Assembly (NCBI RefSeq): GCF_004792665.1
Contig: NZ_SRZX01000001.1
Coordinates: 1,302,001 to 1,366,000 of the forward strand
Source: Marinobacter orientalis
Lineage (GTDB): Bacteria; Pseudomonadota; Gammaproteobacteria; Pseudomonadales; Oleiphilaceae
DNA: 64,000 bases
Direction: 5' to 3'
Shown: in pieces, positions 53,179 to 62,585 of the stretch
Numbering within the stretch: position 1 is the stretch's first letter
Layout: each line of letters begins with the position of its first letter
Notes under the pieces: model-generated
What the model saw: the letters and a program-made list of their open reading frames with translations, nothing else
Database searches by the model: none
What the model was told of the DNA's origin: nothing
Translations under genes and position numbers: made by a program

Positions 53179-54225
53179 TTACAGTCGGCCGAGTTGCTTC
53201 AGGTATTCCTTGACCATCTCAACAGCCTTCGCTGCGTTATCGCTGGTCTTGGCTTCCTCGTCCCAGAACTTCTGGGCCACTTCAAGCATGTGATCCTGAA
53301 CATCTTGCGGAAGTGTGTTGATCTCAACACCTTCCTCGGCTATGGCCTTCTGAAGCGTTACCTTTTCCTTGTGCTCATACTCGTTGGTGCGCACCCAGAA
53401 CTGCTCTTTCAGGGCGTCCTTGACGGTGGCCTGCATATTTTCAGGCAGTGCGTCGAGTGCTTTCTGGCTGACGATGATGACGTCGGTACCCGCAACGTTC
53501 AGGGCGGGCTTGACGTGATACTTCGCTACTTCGTACAGAGACATGCTGTAAGCGCCCTGGGCAGCACCCCAGTGGGCGCCGTCAACGATGCCCGAATCCA
53601 GGGCTGAGTAGAGCTCGGCACCGGTAATGTAGGTTGTGGCTGCACCGGCTTCATCCAGGAATTTCTCCAATGCACCGGAGGAGCGGATCTTGAGTTTCTT
53701 CAGATCCTCAACGCTTTTGATTGGTTCCTTGACCACCATCTCGGTCTGGTAGACCTTGTCGGTGGCCCAGTAGACGTTATGTTCAGCGGCTTCTTCCCGC
53801 AGCATCTCCTCAAAACCCATATTCATATGGAAGTAGGCGGCTTCGGCAGGGGTCTGGAACGCCAGCGGCAAACCGGAGGCAACGCCGGCCAGGCTGATCT
53901 TGTTCTGAGCGTAAGCCGGGGAGATGGTGCCCATCTCCAGAATGCCACGGCTCACGGCGTTAAAGGTTTCCGTGGGCTTGAACAGGGCGCCGGATTCGTA
54001 CAGCTCGAGTTTCAGGCGGCCGTCGGTGCGTTCCTCCAGCACATCTTTCAGTCGGCCCAGGCTGTCCTTGTAGGAAGAGCTGGCGCCCGGCCAGTGGGAC
54101 TGAACTTTCCAGGTAAAGGTTTCCTCGGCGGCAACCGGCGCGCTGGCCAGGGCAGCAGTCAGGCCCAGGGTCATGGCCGAGGCATAAACCGTAAGGGATT
54201 TTCTGGCGGTGATTAGCATCTTCAT
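53179..54225 (-). CDS. dctP: TRAP transporter solute-binding protein (DctP)
   Basis: A 348-residue periplasmic binding protein. The signal peptide ends at ASAPVAA-EE (about residue 28). The body follows the DctP family (WKVQSHWPGASSSYKDSLGR; GALFKPTETFNAVSRGILEMG). The ligand-carboxylate arginine is expected in KLKIRSSGALEKF (Arg near residue 180). The W-P-G-A-S pattern and general similarity point to a keto-acid or other carboxylate, but which one is unclear. ATG at 54225 with GAGG upstream is chosen; the frame continues 40 codons upstream without meaning. A candidate promoter lies further upstream on the minus strand (TTGCAA, 16 bases, TAGATT). Confidence 0.92.
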   Translation of the reverse strand: MKMLITARKSLTVYASAMTLGLTAALASAPVAAEETFTWKVQSHWPGASSSYKDSLGRLKDVLEERTDGRLKLELYESGALFKPTETFNAVSRGILEMGTISPAYAQNKISLAGVASGLPLAFQTPAEAAYFHMNMGFEEMLREEAAEHNVYWATDKVYQTEMVVKEPIKSVEDLKKLKIRSSGALEKFLDEAGAATTYITGAELYSALDSGIVDGAHWGAAQGAYSMSLYEVAKYHVKPALNVAGTDVIIVSQKALDALPENMQATVKDALKEQFWVRTNEYEHKEKVTLQKAIAEEGVEINTLPQDVQDHMLEVAQKFWDEEAKTSDNAAKAVEMVKEYLKQLGRL

Positions 54226-54438
54226 TGTTGGACCTCGATCGTTATTGTGGTAGTTGTCTGTCTTGGCTTTGTTTCGCTCTGCAGAACTAGTGATTGCAGA
54301 ATGAATCCGTGTATCTGAATCTATCACACACTTTGCTTTTTGCAATAGGGTGCAAGCGGATATTCTGTTACAGACTTCCAGGACTCACGGGAAGTATAGT
54401 GACTATTGCGCGCTGTAAGGCTGGACATGTCCATCTCG

Positions 54439-56034
54439 TCATCTCTTGCGCCAGTCTGCCCGAAGCTCCCGTTTCAGAACCTTGCCGATGGAAGACCGGG
54501 GAAGTTCCGCGCGAAACTCAATGGCCGCCATGCGCTGGGCCTTGCCCAGCTGTGCGTTCGCCCAGTCCAGCAGTTCAGCCTCGCTGATGTCGCCACCTTC
54601 GCTGCGGGGCTTCAGCACTACCAGTCCCAGGGGTGTTTCACCCCACTGCTCACTGGGAGTGCCGATGACGGCGGCATCGGCCACCGCCGGGTGTGCCAGC
54701 AGCACATTCTCCAGATCCACCGCATAGATATTGAAGCCGCCCGAGATGATCATGTCCTTGCGGCGGTCCAGGATGTAGACAAAACCATCCTCATCCACAC
54801 GGCCCATATCCCCGCTGCGATAGAACACCAGCCCGTCCGGGCTGGTCCAGAGCATGCTCCGGGTCTGGTCGTCCCGGTTAACGTAGCCTCGCATCATGGA
54901 GATCGCACGGCCCACAATTTCGCCGGTTTCTCCTCTTGGCAGTTCGTTGCCCTGATCGTCGATCACCCGCACCTCGGCGCCCTCGGTCGGCACTCCGACG
55001 GAATCCCATTTATCGGGGTGGGCGGCACAGTCGAGGCAGGTGGAGATGCCGCCTTCGGTGAGGCCGTATACCTCGCGGATGTTGCCCGGCCAGCGGGCCA
55101 AGGCGTCGCGGATGACTTCGGCACGCAGTGGGGCGCTGGTGCACAGCTTGAGCTGGAACGCGGAGAGGTCGAAACGGTCGAATTCCGGGTCCGCCAGAAT
55201 GCGCTGGTACTGCACCGGTACCAGCATGGCGTGGGTAACACGGTGGTGCTCGGCCAGTTCCAGGAACCGCCGGGCATCGAAGCGGGCCATCAGGATCAGC
55301 GTACCGCCATTGAACAGAGTGGGCAGTACTGACACCAGCGTGGTGTTGGAGTACAGCGGTGTCGACACCAGGTTCACCGCGTTACCGTCCAGTCCGAAGC
55401 GGCTCATGCGCACCATCTGGCGTTGGCGGAACCGGTAATCATGGAGAATGCCCTTGGGTGTGCCGGTGGTGCCGGAGCTGTAAATGATGTTGAAGGGGTG
55501 GTCGAGGGTCACTTGTGCCGGCCTCGCCTCGGAACCGGTTTGGCCAAGCCACTGGTTCAGGCCGTTCAGCCCCTCGTCATCTGTGTCCAGGCTGATGCAT
55601 CCCGCTGCTGTGAGCTGGTCCAGCTTGCCTGCCATCGCGTCCAGCAGCGGCAGATTTTTTTCCGAAACAAACAGAAAGCGGGCAGCGCAATCGTTGACCA
55701 TCAGCGCGAGGCTGCCACCACTGGCCATGCCTGATAACGGCACCACGCAGCCGCCGGCCACCAGCGTGGCCAGATACACAGCCACTGCCTCAAACCGGTT
55801 CTCTGACAGCAATGCGACGGTGTCGCCTTCCTTCAACCCTTCGACCCGCAAGCGATTGGCAATGCGGTTGGTCAGGCACACCAGTTCGCGCCAGCTGACG
55901 CTGCTTCGGTCGTCGATCAGGGCGGTCTGGTGGGGGCGTACCGCAGCCAGCTCCTGGATGCGCTCGCCGATGGGCTCCATGGTTTCTTCGGGGTCCACCG
56001 GTGCATGCACGGACATTTGCATCAAGCTTTCCAT
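54439..56034 (-). CDS. Acyl-CoA synthetase / AMP-dependent ligase
   Basis: A 531-residue enzyme that joins a carboxylic acid to CoA through an acyl-AMP. The AMP-binding motif is IIYSSGTTGTPKGIL near residue 180. The central A5-like element is EVYGLTEGG. The C-terminal domain shows YRSGDMGRVDEDGFVYILDRRKDM (given by its ends YRSGDMGR and ILDRRKDM) and the late catalytic Lys in SSIGKVLKREL. Length and order match medium or long-chain and aryl acyl-CoA ligases. It is on the minus strand and divergent from the thioesterase operon, so the intergenic region 56035-56198 may hold a shared control region. Confidence 0.9.
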   Translation of the reverse strand: MESLMQMSVHAPVDPEETMEPIGERIQELAAVRPHQTALIDDRSSVSWRELVCLTNRIANRLRVEGLKEGDTVALLSENRFEAVAVYLATLVAGGCVVPLSGMASGGSLALMVNDCAARFLFVSEKNLPLLDAMAGKLDQLTAAGCISLDTDDEGLNGLNQWLGQTGSEARPAQVTLDHPFNIIYSSGTTGTPKGILHDYRFRQRQMVRMSRFGLDGNAVNLVSTPLYSNTTLVSVLPTLFNGGTLILMARFDARRFLELAEHHRVTHAMLVPVQYQRILADPEFDRFDLSAFQLKLCTSAPLRAEVIRDALARWPGNIREVYGLTEGGISTCLDCAAHPDKWDSVGVPTEGAEVRVIDDQGNELPRGETGEIVGRAISMMRGYVNRDDQTRSMLWTSPDGLVFYRSGDMGRVDEDGFVYILDRRKDMIISGGFNIYAVDLENVLLAHPAVADAAVIGTPSEQWGETPLGLVVLKPRSEGGDISEAELLDWANAQLGKAQRMAAIEFRAELPRSSIGKVLKRELRADWRKR

Positions 56035-56198
56035 TTTTCGACCTTTTGGTGTTATCGTGTTTTATCTAGTGAAATCATCTTTCGTTAATATTGACTCAAA
56101 ACCGCAAGGCGTGACAAATTACCTCGACGTGAATTTTGTGATGGCGCGAATAAACCACAAAACACGGTCTCTCTTAACCTGCCGGGAATGGAACTGTA

Positions 56199-56639
56199 AT
56201 GAGTGAACAAGAACCTCTGTTTGCCGATGGAACAGACCTGCCGGGCTTCCACAGCCTGCTGGGTTATCGTCAGGTGTCCTGGGAAGAGAACGAAGCGGTG
56301 CTGGAACTGACACTGGAGCCACGGCACCTGAACCTGGGCGGAGTGATCCACGGAGGTGTGCTTACCTCTCTGCTGGACATTGTGCTGGCCCAGGCCGGCA
56401 CCCATTGCCCTTACCCCGGGCGGATGCGCAAGGCCATCACCCTGACCCTGACCACCACCTTCACGGGCCAGTGTTCCGGCGGAACCATAACCGTCACCGG
56501 TCGCAAGCGCGCCGGCGGCACCCGCATATTCAACAGCACCGGCGAGGTTCATGACGACAAGGGCAATCTGTTGGCCATCGCCGAGGGTACGTTCCGGATT
56601 CGGTCCGGCAGCGACAAACCGGAGGGCGTTCCGATCTGA
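56199..56639 (+). CDS. PaaI-family hotdog thioesterase
   Basis: A 146-residue hotdog-fold protein with the PaaI signature [23 protein letters not shown] (given by its ends: NLGGVIHGG and [10 protein letters not shown]), where Asp or the neighbouring His/Asn positions do the hydrolysis of acyl-CoA. It is probably a homotetramer in the cytoplasm. It heads the forward operon of acyl-CoA genes and could release CoA from stalled intermediates. ATG start with a GGAA purine run about nine bases upstream. Substrate unknown. Confidence 0.87.
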   Translation: MSEQEPLFADGTDLPGFHSLLGYRQVSWEENEAVLELTLEPRHLNLGGVIHGGVLTSLLDIVLAQAGTHCPYPGRMRKAITLTLTTTFTGQCSGGTITVTGRKRAGGTRIFNSTGEVHDDKGNLLAIAEGTFRIRSGSDKPEGVPI

Positions 56640-56683
56640 CGGAACGGTTACCGAATCAACGCCAATACCAAGAGGAAGCGGAC

Positions 56684-57886
56684 ATGTTTGAACTGTCTGA
56701 CAAAGCGAAACAACTGCAGGCGCAGCTGAACGAGTTCATGGATGCTTACATCTATCCGAACGAGCACAAGCACCATGAGCAGGTCGAGCAGGCAGAGAAT
56801 CGCTGGGCGCCGGTGCCGATCATCGAGGAATTGAAGTCGAAGGCGAAAGCGGCGGGTCTGTGGAACCTGTTCCTGCCGGAAAGTGAGTTTGGTGCCGGGC
56901 TGACCAACTACGAATACGCGCACCTGTGTGAGGTGATGGGCCGTTCTGCCATGGCGCCGGAAGTGTTCAACTGCTCCGCGCCGGACACCGGCAACATGGA
57001 AACCATCGCCCGTTACGGTAACAAGGAACAGCAGGAGCAATGGCTGAAGCCCCTGCTCAATGGCGAAATCCGCTCCTGTTTCTCCATGACCGAGCCCGAC
57101 GTGGCCTCTTCGGATGCCACCAACATCGCCTGTGAAATCCGCCGCGAGGGCGATGAGTATGTGATCAATGGTCGCAAGTGGTGGTCGTCTGGCGCCATGA
57201 CGACCACCTCGAAAATTGCCATTGTCATGGGCAAGACCAATCCGGACGCTGAGAAGCATCAGCAGCAGTCGATGATCCTGGTGCCGCTGGATACCCCGGG
57301 TGTGAAGATGATTCGTTCGCTGACGGTATTCGGCTACGACCATGCGCCCCATGGCCATGCGGAGATTCACTACGAGAACGTGCGGGTGCCGGTGGAGAAT
57401 ATTCTGCTGGGTGAGGGCCGTGGTTTCGAAATCGCCCAGGGCCGCCTCGGGCCGGGCCGTATCCACCATTGCATGCGCACCATTGGTGTCGCCGAGCGCG
57501 CACTGGAGCTGATGTGCAAGCGTGCCAATGCCCGCGAAGCCTTTGGCAGGCCGCTGTCCGGTTTCGATTCCATCCGCAAGGACATCGCCCGCAGCCGTAT
57601 CGAGATTGAGCAGGCGCGGCTGATGACGCTGAAAGCGGCGCACATGATGGATACTGTCGGTAACAAGGTTGCCCGTCAGGAGATCGCGATGATCAAGGTG
57701 ATTGCGCCGAATATGGCGCTGAACGTTCTGGATCGTGCCATTCAGGTTCACGGTGGTGCCGGTGTGTCCCAGGACACCTTCCTGGCGGAAGCCTGGGCCA
57801 AGGTGCGGACCCTGCGGTTGGCGGACGGGCCCGATGAGGTGCACCTGGACTCTGTGGCCAAGATTGAGCTTCGTCAGTATCGCTAA
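56684..57886 (+). CDS. Acyl-CoA dehydrogenase, ACAD10/11-like
   Basis: A 400-residue flavoenzyme that removes two hydrogens from an acyl-CoA and passes electrons to ETF. The FAD loop shows [16 protein letters not shown] (about 128-143), the middle [17 protein letters not shown], and the C-terminus [20 protein letters not shown] and [16 protein letters not shown]. The ADGPDEVH ending, in place of the usual EGTSEI, is typical of ACAD10/11-like enzymes. These work on 4-phosphoacyl-CoA made from 4-hydroxyacyl-CoA by an APH-like kinase, and such a kinase gene lies downstream (58988). AGAGGAAG ribosome binding site. It follows the thioesterase after 44 bases. Confidence 0.91.
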   Translation: MFELSDKAKQLQAQLNEFMDAYIYPNEHKHHEQVEQAENRWAPVPIIEELKSKAKAAGLWNLFLPESEFGAGLTNYEYAHLCEVMGRSAMAPEVFNCSAPDTGNMETIARYGNKEQQEQWLKPLLNGEIRSCFSMTEPDVASSDATNIACEIRREGDEYVINGRKWWSSGAMTTTSKIAIVMGKTNPDAEKHQQQSMILVPLDTPGVKMIRSLTVFGYDHAPHGHAEIHYENVRVPVENILLGEGRGFEIAQGRLGPGRIHHCMRTIGVAERALELMCKRANAREAFGRPLSGFDSIRKDIARSRIEIEQARLMTLKAAHMMDTVGNKVARQEIAMIKVIAPNMALNVLDRAIQVHGGAGVSQDTFLAEAWAKVRTLRLADGPDEVHLDSVAKIELRQYR

Positions 57887-57915
57887 AGATTTTCGGCCCG
57901 ATTCGTCGGGTGCAT

Positions 57916-58023
57916 GAACGACCGGGGAGGCACCTGCCGGGACACGCCGTGAATACGTCCGTGTAGGCTTGAGCAAAACATCCATGTTTTGCACAGTCCC
58001 GGCAGGTGCCTCCCCGGTCGTTC
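57916..58023. repeat. Family B stem-loop repeat, copy 2
   Basis: Perfect 28-base arms (57916-57943 and 57996-58023; innermost part CACCTGCCGGGAC) enclose 52 bases. These hold a second hairpin, GCAAAAC-ATCCAT-GTTTTGC, and the conserved core, which reads AGCCTACACGGACG then TATTCACGG on the minus strand. It sits between the dehydrogenase and SDR genes, in the opposite orientation to the copies at 16693 and 63086. Confidence 0.85.
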
Positions 58024-58051
58024 CCCAAGCATTGAGCATGAGGATCGAACT

Positions 58052-58819
58052 ATGACTAATCCGCTTTTTGACATGACCGGAAAAGTCGCACTGATCACCG
58101 GTTCCACCAAAGGCATCGGCCGTTCTATCGCCGAGGAAATGGCCCGTCTGGGCGCCAAAGTGGTGATTTCCAGTCGCAAGGCCGATGCCTGTGAACAGGT
58201 CGCCAATGAGCTGAAGGCGCAAGGCTACGAAGCCATCGCCATTCCCTGCCATGTGGGCAGGAAAGAGGACCTGCAGAACCTGGTGGACAAGACCAACGAA
58301 GCCTGGGGTGCCATCGACGTGCTGGTGTGCAACGCCGCCACTAACCCGGTGTACGGCACCACCGCCGAAATGACCGACGACGCCTGGGACAAGATCATGG
58401 ACACCAACGTCAAAGGCACTTTCTGGCTGACCAACATGGTGCTGCCGCAGATGGCAGAGAAAGGCGAAGGCGCGGTTGTTCTCCTGTCCAGCATCGCCGG
58501 CATCCGTGGTAATACCACCATCGGTACCTACGGCGTATCCAAAGCCGCCGAAGCGGCGCTGGCCCGTAATCTGGCAGTGGAGTGGGGACCGAAAGGCATC
58601 CGCGTGAACAGCATCGCCCCCGGCCTGATCAAAACCGACTTTGCCAAGGCTCTTTGGGAAGATCCGGTTCGCGTCAAACGCGCCGAAGACAAGACCCCAC
58701 TCAGGCGAATCGGCGAGCCGGTGGACATCGCTGGCCTGGCGGTCTTTCTTGCAACAAAGGCCAGTGCCTACATCACCGGCCAGGTCATTGTAGCCGACGG
58801 TGGTGAGACCATTTGCTGA
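58052..58819 (+). CDS. Short-chain dehydrogenase/reductase
   Basis: A 255-residue classical SDR, NAD(P)(H)-dependent, cytoplasmic. Nucleotide motif TGSTKGIG (residues 16-23), NAATNP with Asn94, catalytic Ser147, Tyr160 and Lys164 (YGVSK), and the family ending YITGQVIVADGG. It is likely a 3-hydroxyacyl-CoA or alcohol dehydrogenase of the pathway encoded around it. ATG at 58052 with GAGGA nine bases upstream; an earlier in-frame start lies inside the repeat and is not used. It is separated from both neighbours by stem-loop repeats. Confidence 0.92.
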   Translation: MTNPLFDMTGKVALITGSTKGIGRSIAEEMARLGAKVVISSRKADACEQVANELKAQGYEAIAIPCHVGRKEDLQNLVDKTNEAWGAIDVLVCNAATNPVYGTTAEMTDDAWDKIMDTNVKGTFWLTNMVLPQMAEKGEGAVVLLSSIAGIRGNTTIGTYGVSKAAEAALARNLAVEWGPKGIRVNSIAPGLIKTDFAKALWEDPVRVKRAEDKTPLRRIGEPVDIAGLAVFLATKASAYITGQVIVADGGETIC

Positions 58820-58852
58820 GGATTGCCTTCAAGAGTGGGGAGGCCGGCGGGC

Positions 58853-58922
58853 GAGGTGCCTTTCTTCCGGGAAAAAGAACTCGCTGCGCTCAGACACCTT
58901 TTTCCCTGCACAAAGGCACCCC
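58853..58922. repeat. Family A stem-loop repeat, copy 2
   Basis: Arms of 25 bases at 58853-58877 and 58898-58922 pair at 21 positions around the loop AACTCGCTGCGCTCAGACAC, identical to the loop at 2941-2960. The arms begin GAGGTGCC and end GGCACCCC, unlike copy 1. It lies 33 bases after the SDR stop and 65 bases before the kinase start. Confidence 0.8.
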
Positions 58923-58987
58923 ACCCACCGTCCGCAGAACTGTTTGCAGGCTGTGACGCATAAAGATAAAGAAGGTTGAATCGCATC

Positions 58988-60052
58988 ATGAGTATGACTC
59001 CGGAATTGGTAGAGGTTTTGCCAGCACACAAGTTTGACGAGTCCCGACTCCTGGAATGGCTTCAGAAATCGCTGCCGGATTTTGGTAGCCGCATGGACGT
59101 CAAACAATTTCAGGGCGGGCAGTCCAATCCGACCTTTTTGCTGGACACCGACAGCGGGCTATACGTGCTGCGTAAAAAGCCATCTGGGAAAACACTGCCC
59201 TCTGCTCATATGGTCGAGCGGGAATACAAAGTCATGCGCGCGCTGTCCGAACACACCAGCGTGCCGGTGCCGAAGACCAGGGCCCTGTGTGAAGACAGTA
59301 CCATCATCGGCACACCGTTCTATGTCATGGACTATCTGGAAGGCCGCATCGTCAGCCATCCGGCTCTCAGGGCGCTGGATCGTCAAGAGAGGATGCCCGC
59401 GCATTACTCCGCCATTGATACCCTGGCGGCGCTGCACGCAGTAGACGTTCATCAGGTGGGCCTTGGGGACTATGGCCGTCCGGAAGGCTATGTGGCACGT
59501 CAGGTCGCTCGCTGGAGCAAGCAGTACCTGGCGGCCAAGACCGATGACATGCCGGCGATGGATAAGCTCATGGAATGGCTGCCGCAGAATCTGCCGTCCA
59601 CCGACGAGTGTGCCATCGCCCATGGCGACTACCGTTTTGGCAATCTGATGCTGGCTCCGGACAAACCCGAGGTCATCGCCATTCTGGACTGGGAACTGTC
59701 CACACTTGGGCACCCGCTGGCGGATCTGGCCTATTACTGCCTGCCTTACCACCTGCCTTCGGACATGGAAGGGATGCGCGGCTTGCAGGGCGAAGACCTG
59801 GAAGCATTGGGTATTCCCGACGAGCAGGAAACCATCGCCCGCTACTGTCAGCAGAGTGGCCGTGACGGCATTGCCGACTGGCATGTCTTCCTGTCGTTTT
59901 CGCTGTTCCGCCTGGCGGCCATTCTGCAGGGCGTTTATGCCCGTGCGTTGCAGGGCAATGCTGCCAACGCCGATGCATTGCAGGTTGGCAGGAGGGCGAG
60001 CCTGCTGGCGGAGGCCGGCTGGCGGATTGCCAGTGAGGGTGAACGGTCATGA
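58988..60052 (+). CDS. APH-like acyl-CoA kinase (ACAD10/11 N-terminal domain type)
   Basis: A 354-residue phosphotransferase of the aminoglycoside-phosphotransferase fold. The phosphoryl-transfer loop is HGDYRFGN and the metal Asp lies in ILDWELSTLG, about residues 210-235. GQSNPTFLLDTDSGLYVLRKKP in the N-lobe (named by its parts GQSNPTF and YVLRKKP) is typical of the ACAD10/11 kinase group, not of antibiotic resistance enzymes. In that group the enzyme phosphorylates the hydroxyl of 4-hydroxyacyl-CoA so the partner dehydrogenase can eliminate it; that role here is inference, supported by the ACAD11-like gene upstream. ATG at 58988. The stop overlaps the surE start by four bases (ATGA). Confidence 0.87.
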   Translation: MSMTPELVEVLPAHKFDESRLLEWLQKSLPDFGSRMDVKQFQGGQSNPTFLLDTDSGLYVLRKKPSGKTLPSAHMVEREYKVMRALSEHTSVPVPKTRALCEDSTIIGTPFYVMDYLEGRIVSHPALRALDRQERMPAHYSAIDTLAALHAVDVHQVGLGDYGRPEGYVARQVARWSKQYLAAKTDDMPAMDKLMEWLPQNLPSTDECAIAHGDYRFGNLMLAPDKPEVIAILDWELSTLGHPLADLAYYCLPYHLPSDMEGMRGLQGEDLEALGIPDEQETIARYCQQSGRDGIADWHVFLSFSLFRLAAILQGVYARALQGNAANADALQVGRRASLLAEAGWRIASEGERS

Positions 60053-60828
60053 ATGAGCCCATGGTCAAATGCATCCTGATCACCAACGACGACGGTATCA
60101 ACGCCCCCGGCCTGAAGGTACTGGAGCAGATCGCCCGCAACCTCGCCGAGGAAGTCTGGGTGGTGGCGCCGGAGCATGACCGCAGTGGCGCCGGCCAGAG
60201 TATCTCCATCCATGATCCGTTGCGGGTGTATGAGCAGGGTGACAGGCGTTATGCGGTTTCCGGTACACCGGCGGACTGTGTGTTGTATTCGCTGGCCCAG
60301 TGGTTCGGGGAAACTCCGCCCGATCTGGTGCTGTCGGGGGTGAACTGCGGCGCCAATATCAGCGATTCGGTGCAGTATTCCGGCACTGTGGGCGCGGTGC
60401 TCAGCGCCGAGCACATGGGCATACCGGCGATTGCCTTGAGCCAGGCTTTTTTGAGCCGCGAAGGTGTGGACTGGTCGCCGGTATCTGCCTTTGGGGAATC
60501 CGTGGTGCGTCAGTTGTGGCAGCCGGGACAGAGCTGGGCGTGGAACGTGAATTTCCCGGCCTGCGAGGTAGCGGGCATCACCCAGGCGCGCTGGTGCCGG
60601 CAGTCCACCGGCTCAATCCAGCGTGCGCGTCTGCTGGCGGGCCAGGATGCCCGAAGCCTGCCGTACTGGTGGCTGGGGTTTGATCGCAGCTCCCGCCACA
60701 TTGTGGCGCCGGATGAAGACGTCAGCGTGTTGCGGGGGAAAGCCATCGCCATCACGCCATTGCGCCACGGGGAGCCCCTGCCCGGCGGCACTGAAGCTTT
60801 CGATCTGGCCGCAACAGCGGCTCACTGA
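60049..60828 (+). CDS. surE: SurE-family 5'/3'-nucleotidase
   Basis: A 259-residue metal-dependent phosphatase of the SurE family. The acid pair lies in LITNDDGINAPGL (Asp14, Asp15), Ser in SGAGQSIS and the conserved Asn in SGVNCGANISDSVQYSGTVG (about residues 95-115). Length is typical. SurE usually lies with pcm, nlpD and rpoS in gammaproteobacteria; here it is coupled to the acyl-CoA kinase gene through an ATGA overlap. It is either a second SurE or a phosphatase recruited to the pathway, perhaps returning a wrongly phosphorylated intermediate. The family call is firm, the role is inference. Confidence 0.91.
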   Translation: MNEPMVKCILITNDDGINAPGLKVLEQIARNLAEEVWVVAPEHDRSGAGQSISIHDPLRVYEQGDRRYAVSGTPADCVLYSLAQWFGETPPDLVLSGVNCGANISDSVQYSGTVGAVLSAEHMGIPAIALSQAFLSREGVDWSPVSAFGESVVRQLWQPGQSWAWNVNFPACEVAGITQARWCRQSTGSIQRARLLAGQDARSLPYWWLGFDRSSRHIVAPDEDVSVLRGKAIAITPLRHGEPLPGGTEAFDLAATAAH

Positions 60829-60850
60829 ACCGGATAAAGGAATCACAACA

Positions 60851-62518
60851 ATGACATTTACACGCCATTACGCCGTTTGGCCGAGAGAGCTGCCCAAGAG
60901 CATGGCGCTGCCCCGGACCAGCGTGTTTACCAATCTGGAAATTTCTGCGTGGCGTTATCCGGATCGCACCGCGATTATTTTTTACGATGCGTCGATGACC
61001 TACAGCCGCCTGTTCCGGGAGGTGGAGGCGATGGCCGGTTACCTGCGGGCTCAGGGTGTGGTAAAAGGCGACCGGGTGTTGCTGTACATGCAGAACTCTC
61101 CCCAGTACGTGGTTGCCTATTACGCCATTCTGCGTGCGGATGCCATAGTGATTCCGGTTAACCCGATGAACCGGACGGCGGAACTGGAGCACTACGCTGC
61201 TGATACCGGTGCCAATGTCTGCCTGGCGGGCCAGGAACTGACCGGCTTTATCGTTCCTTTGCTGGAAACCACCGATCTCAACCACATAGTGGTAGCTTCC
61301 TACAGTACGTATATCAGCACGGATACCGATCTGGATCTGCCGGCGGAAGTTGCAGCGCTGCCCTGGTCGCAACAGGTGGACGGCGTGGTTAGCTGGGAGC
61401 AGGCGCTGGCGGCGGATAACATCCCGTCAGCCCACACCGCCGGCCCGGATGATCTCGCCGTTATTCCCTACAGTTCCGGCACTACTGGTGCGCCCAAGGG
61501 CTGCATGCACACCCACCGCAGCGTGATGGCCACTGCCGTGCACCGGGCGTTCTGGAACCTCAGCACCGCCAACACGGTGCAACTGGCCACCCTGCCGTTC
61601 TTCCACGTCACCGGCATGACCGGTTCCATGAACAGTCCCATCTACAGCGGTTCCACCACGGTTATCATGACCCGCTGGGATCGCACCACTGCGGCCCGAT
61701 TGATCGAGCGTTACCGGGTCACCGGCTGGACCAACATTGTCACCATGGCGGTGGATTTCCTGTCCAACCCGGACATCGGCCAGTACGACCTGAGCAGTCT
61801 GAACACCATCGGCGGTGGTGGGGCAGCCATGCCGGAATCGGTCGCTGCCAAGCTCAAGACCATGACCGGCCTGGACTACATCGAGGGTTACGGGCTGTCG
61901 GAAACCATGGCGGCCACTCACATCAATCCGCCGAATCGTCCCAGGCCCCAGTGCCTCGGCATTCCGGTGTTTGATGTCGACAGCCGCATCATCGATCTGG
62001 AAACCCTGGAAGAGAAAGGCCCGGGTGAGGTGGGTGAAATTGTCTCGAACGGTCCGCAGGTGACCCAGGGTTACTGGAAGCGCCCGGCCGAAACCGAAGC
62101 TGCCTTTGTGGAAATCGACGGCAAACGCTTCTTCCGTACCGGGGATCTCGCCTATTACGACGAAGAGGGTTATTTCTTCATGGTGGATCGGGTCAAGCGG
62201 ATGATCAACGCCTCGGGTTACAAGGTCTGGCCATCGGAAGTGGAAGGGCTGATGTACCGGCACCCGGGTATTCACGAAGTGTGCATCATTTCCTCGCCGC
62301 ACCCCAGGCGGGGGGAGACCGTGAAGGCGTGCATCGTACTTACGCCTGAGGCGGAAGGCAGCACCACGGAAGCGGATATCGTCAGCTGGTGCAAAGAGCA
62401 GATGGCAGTCTACAAAGTGCCTGAAATCGTCCAGTTTGTGGATAAGCTGCCGAAGTCCCCTACGGGCAAGCTGATGTGGCGGTCACTGCAGGAAGAGGAG
62501 TGGGAGGCCAAAGGCTGA
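60851..62518 (+). CDS. Long-chain acyl-CoA synthetase (AMP-binding)
   Basis: A 555-residue fatty acyl-CoA ligase. The P-loop-like motif is IPYSSGTTGAPKGCM near residue 210, the A5-like element is EGYGLSETMAAT, the C-terminal domain shows RTGDLAYYDEEGYFFMVDRV (exactly 20), and the catalytic Lys is in SPTGKLMWRSL at the end. ATG at 60851 follows AAAGGA nine bases upstream; the open frame starts earlier inside surE and is not used there. It follows surE after 22 bases and is the last gene of the forward operon. It should activate the substrate that the dehydrogenase, SDR and kinase process. It has a different sequence from the ligase at 54439, so a different chain length or shape is likely. Confidence 0.92.
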   Translation: MTFTRHYAVWPRELPKSMALPRTSVFTNLEISAWRYPDRTAIIFYDASMTYSRLFREVEAMAGYLRAQGVVKGDRVLLYMQNSPQYVVAYYAILRADAIVIPVNPMNRTAELEHYAADTGANVCLAGQELTGFIVPLLETTDLNHIVVASYSTYISTDTDLDLPAEVAALPWSQQVDGVVSWEQALAADNIPSAHTAGPDDLAVIPYSSGTTGAPKGCMHTHRSVMATAVHRAFWNLSTANTVQLATLPFFHVTGMTGSMNSPIYSGSTTVIMTRWDRTTAARLIERYRVTGWTNIVTMAVDFLSNPDIGQYDLSSLNTIGGGGAAMPESVAAKLKTMTGLDYIEGYGLSETMAATHINPPNRPRPQCLGIPVFDVDSRIIDLETLEEKGPGEVGEIVSNGPQVTQGYWKRPAETEAAFVEIDGKRFFRTGDLAYYDEEGYFFMVDRVKRMINASGYKVWPSEVEGLMYRHPGIHEVCIISSPHPRRGETVKACIVLTPEAEGSTTEADIVSWCKEQMAVYKVPEIVQFVDKLPKSPTGKLMWRSLQEEEWEAKG

Positions 62519-62552
62519 CTCGCCGTTCCACTGATCACGCAGTCCGTACCCC

Positions 62553-62580
62553 CATAAATAAGGGACCGCCTGGCGGCCCC
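62553..62580 (-). terminator. Weak terminator after the MaoC-like gene
   Basis: On the minus strand GGGGCCGCCAGGCGGTCCC forms a short GC-rich hairpin followed by TTATTTAT. It lies six bases past the stop of the MaoC-like gene. The T-run is broken, so efficiency is doubtful. Confidence 0.4.
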
Positions 62581-62585
62581 TCGAT

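Noticed and set aside
58988-60052. Aminoglycoside resistance kinase
   Set aside because: The N-lobe pattern and the acyl-CoA gene context match the ACAD10/11 kinase group instead.
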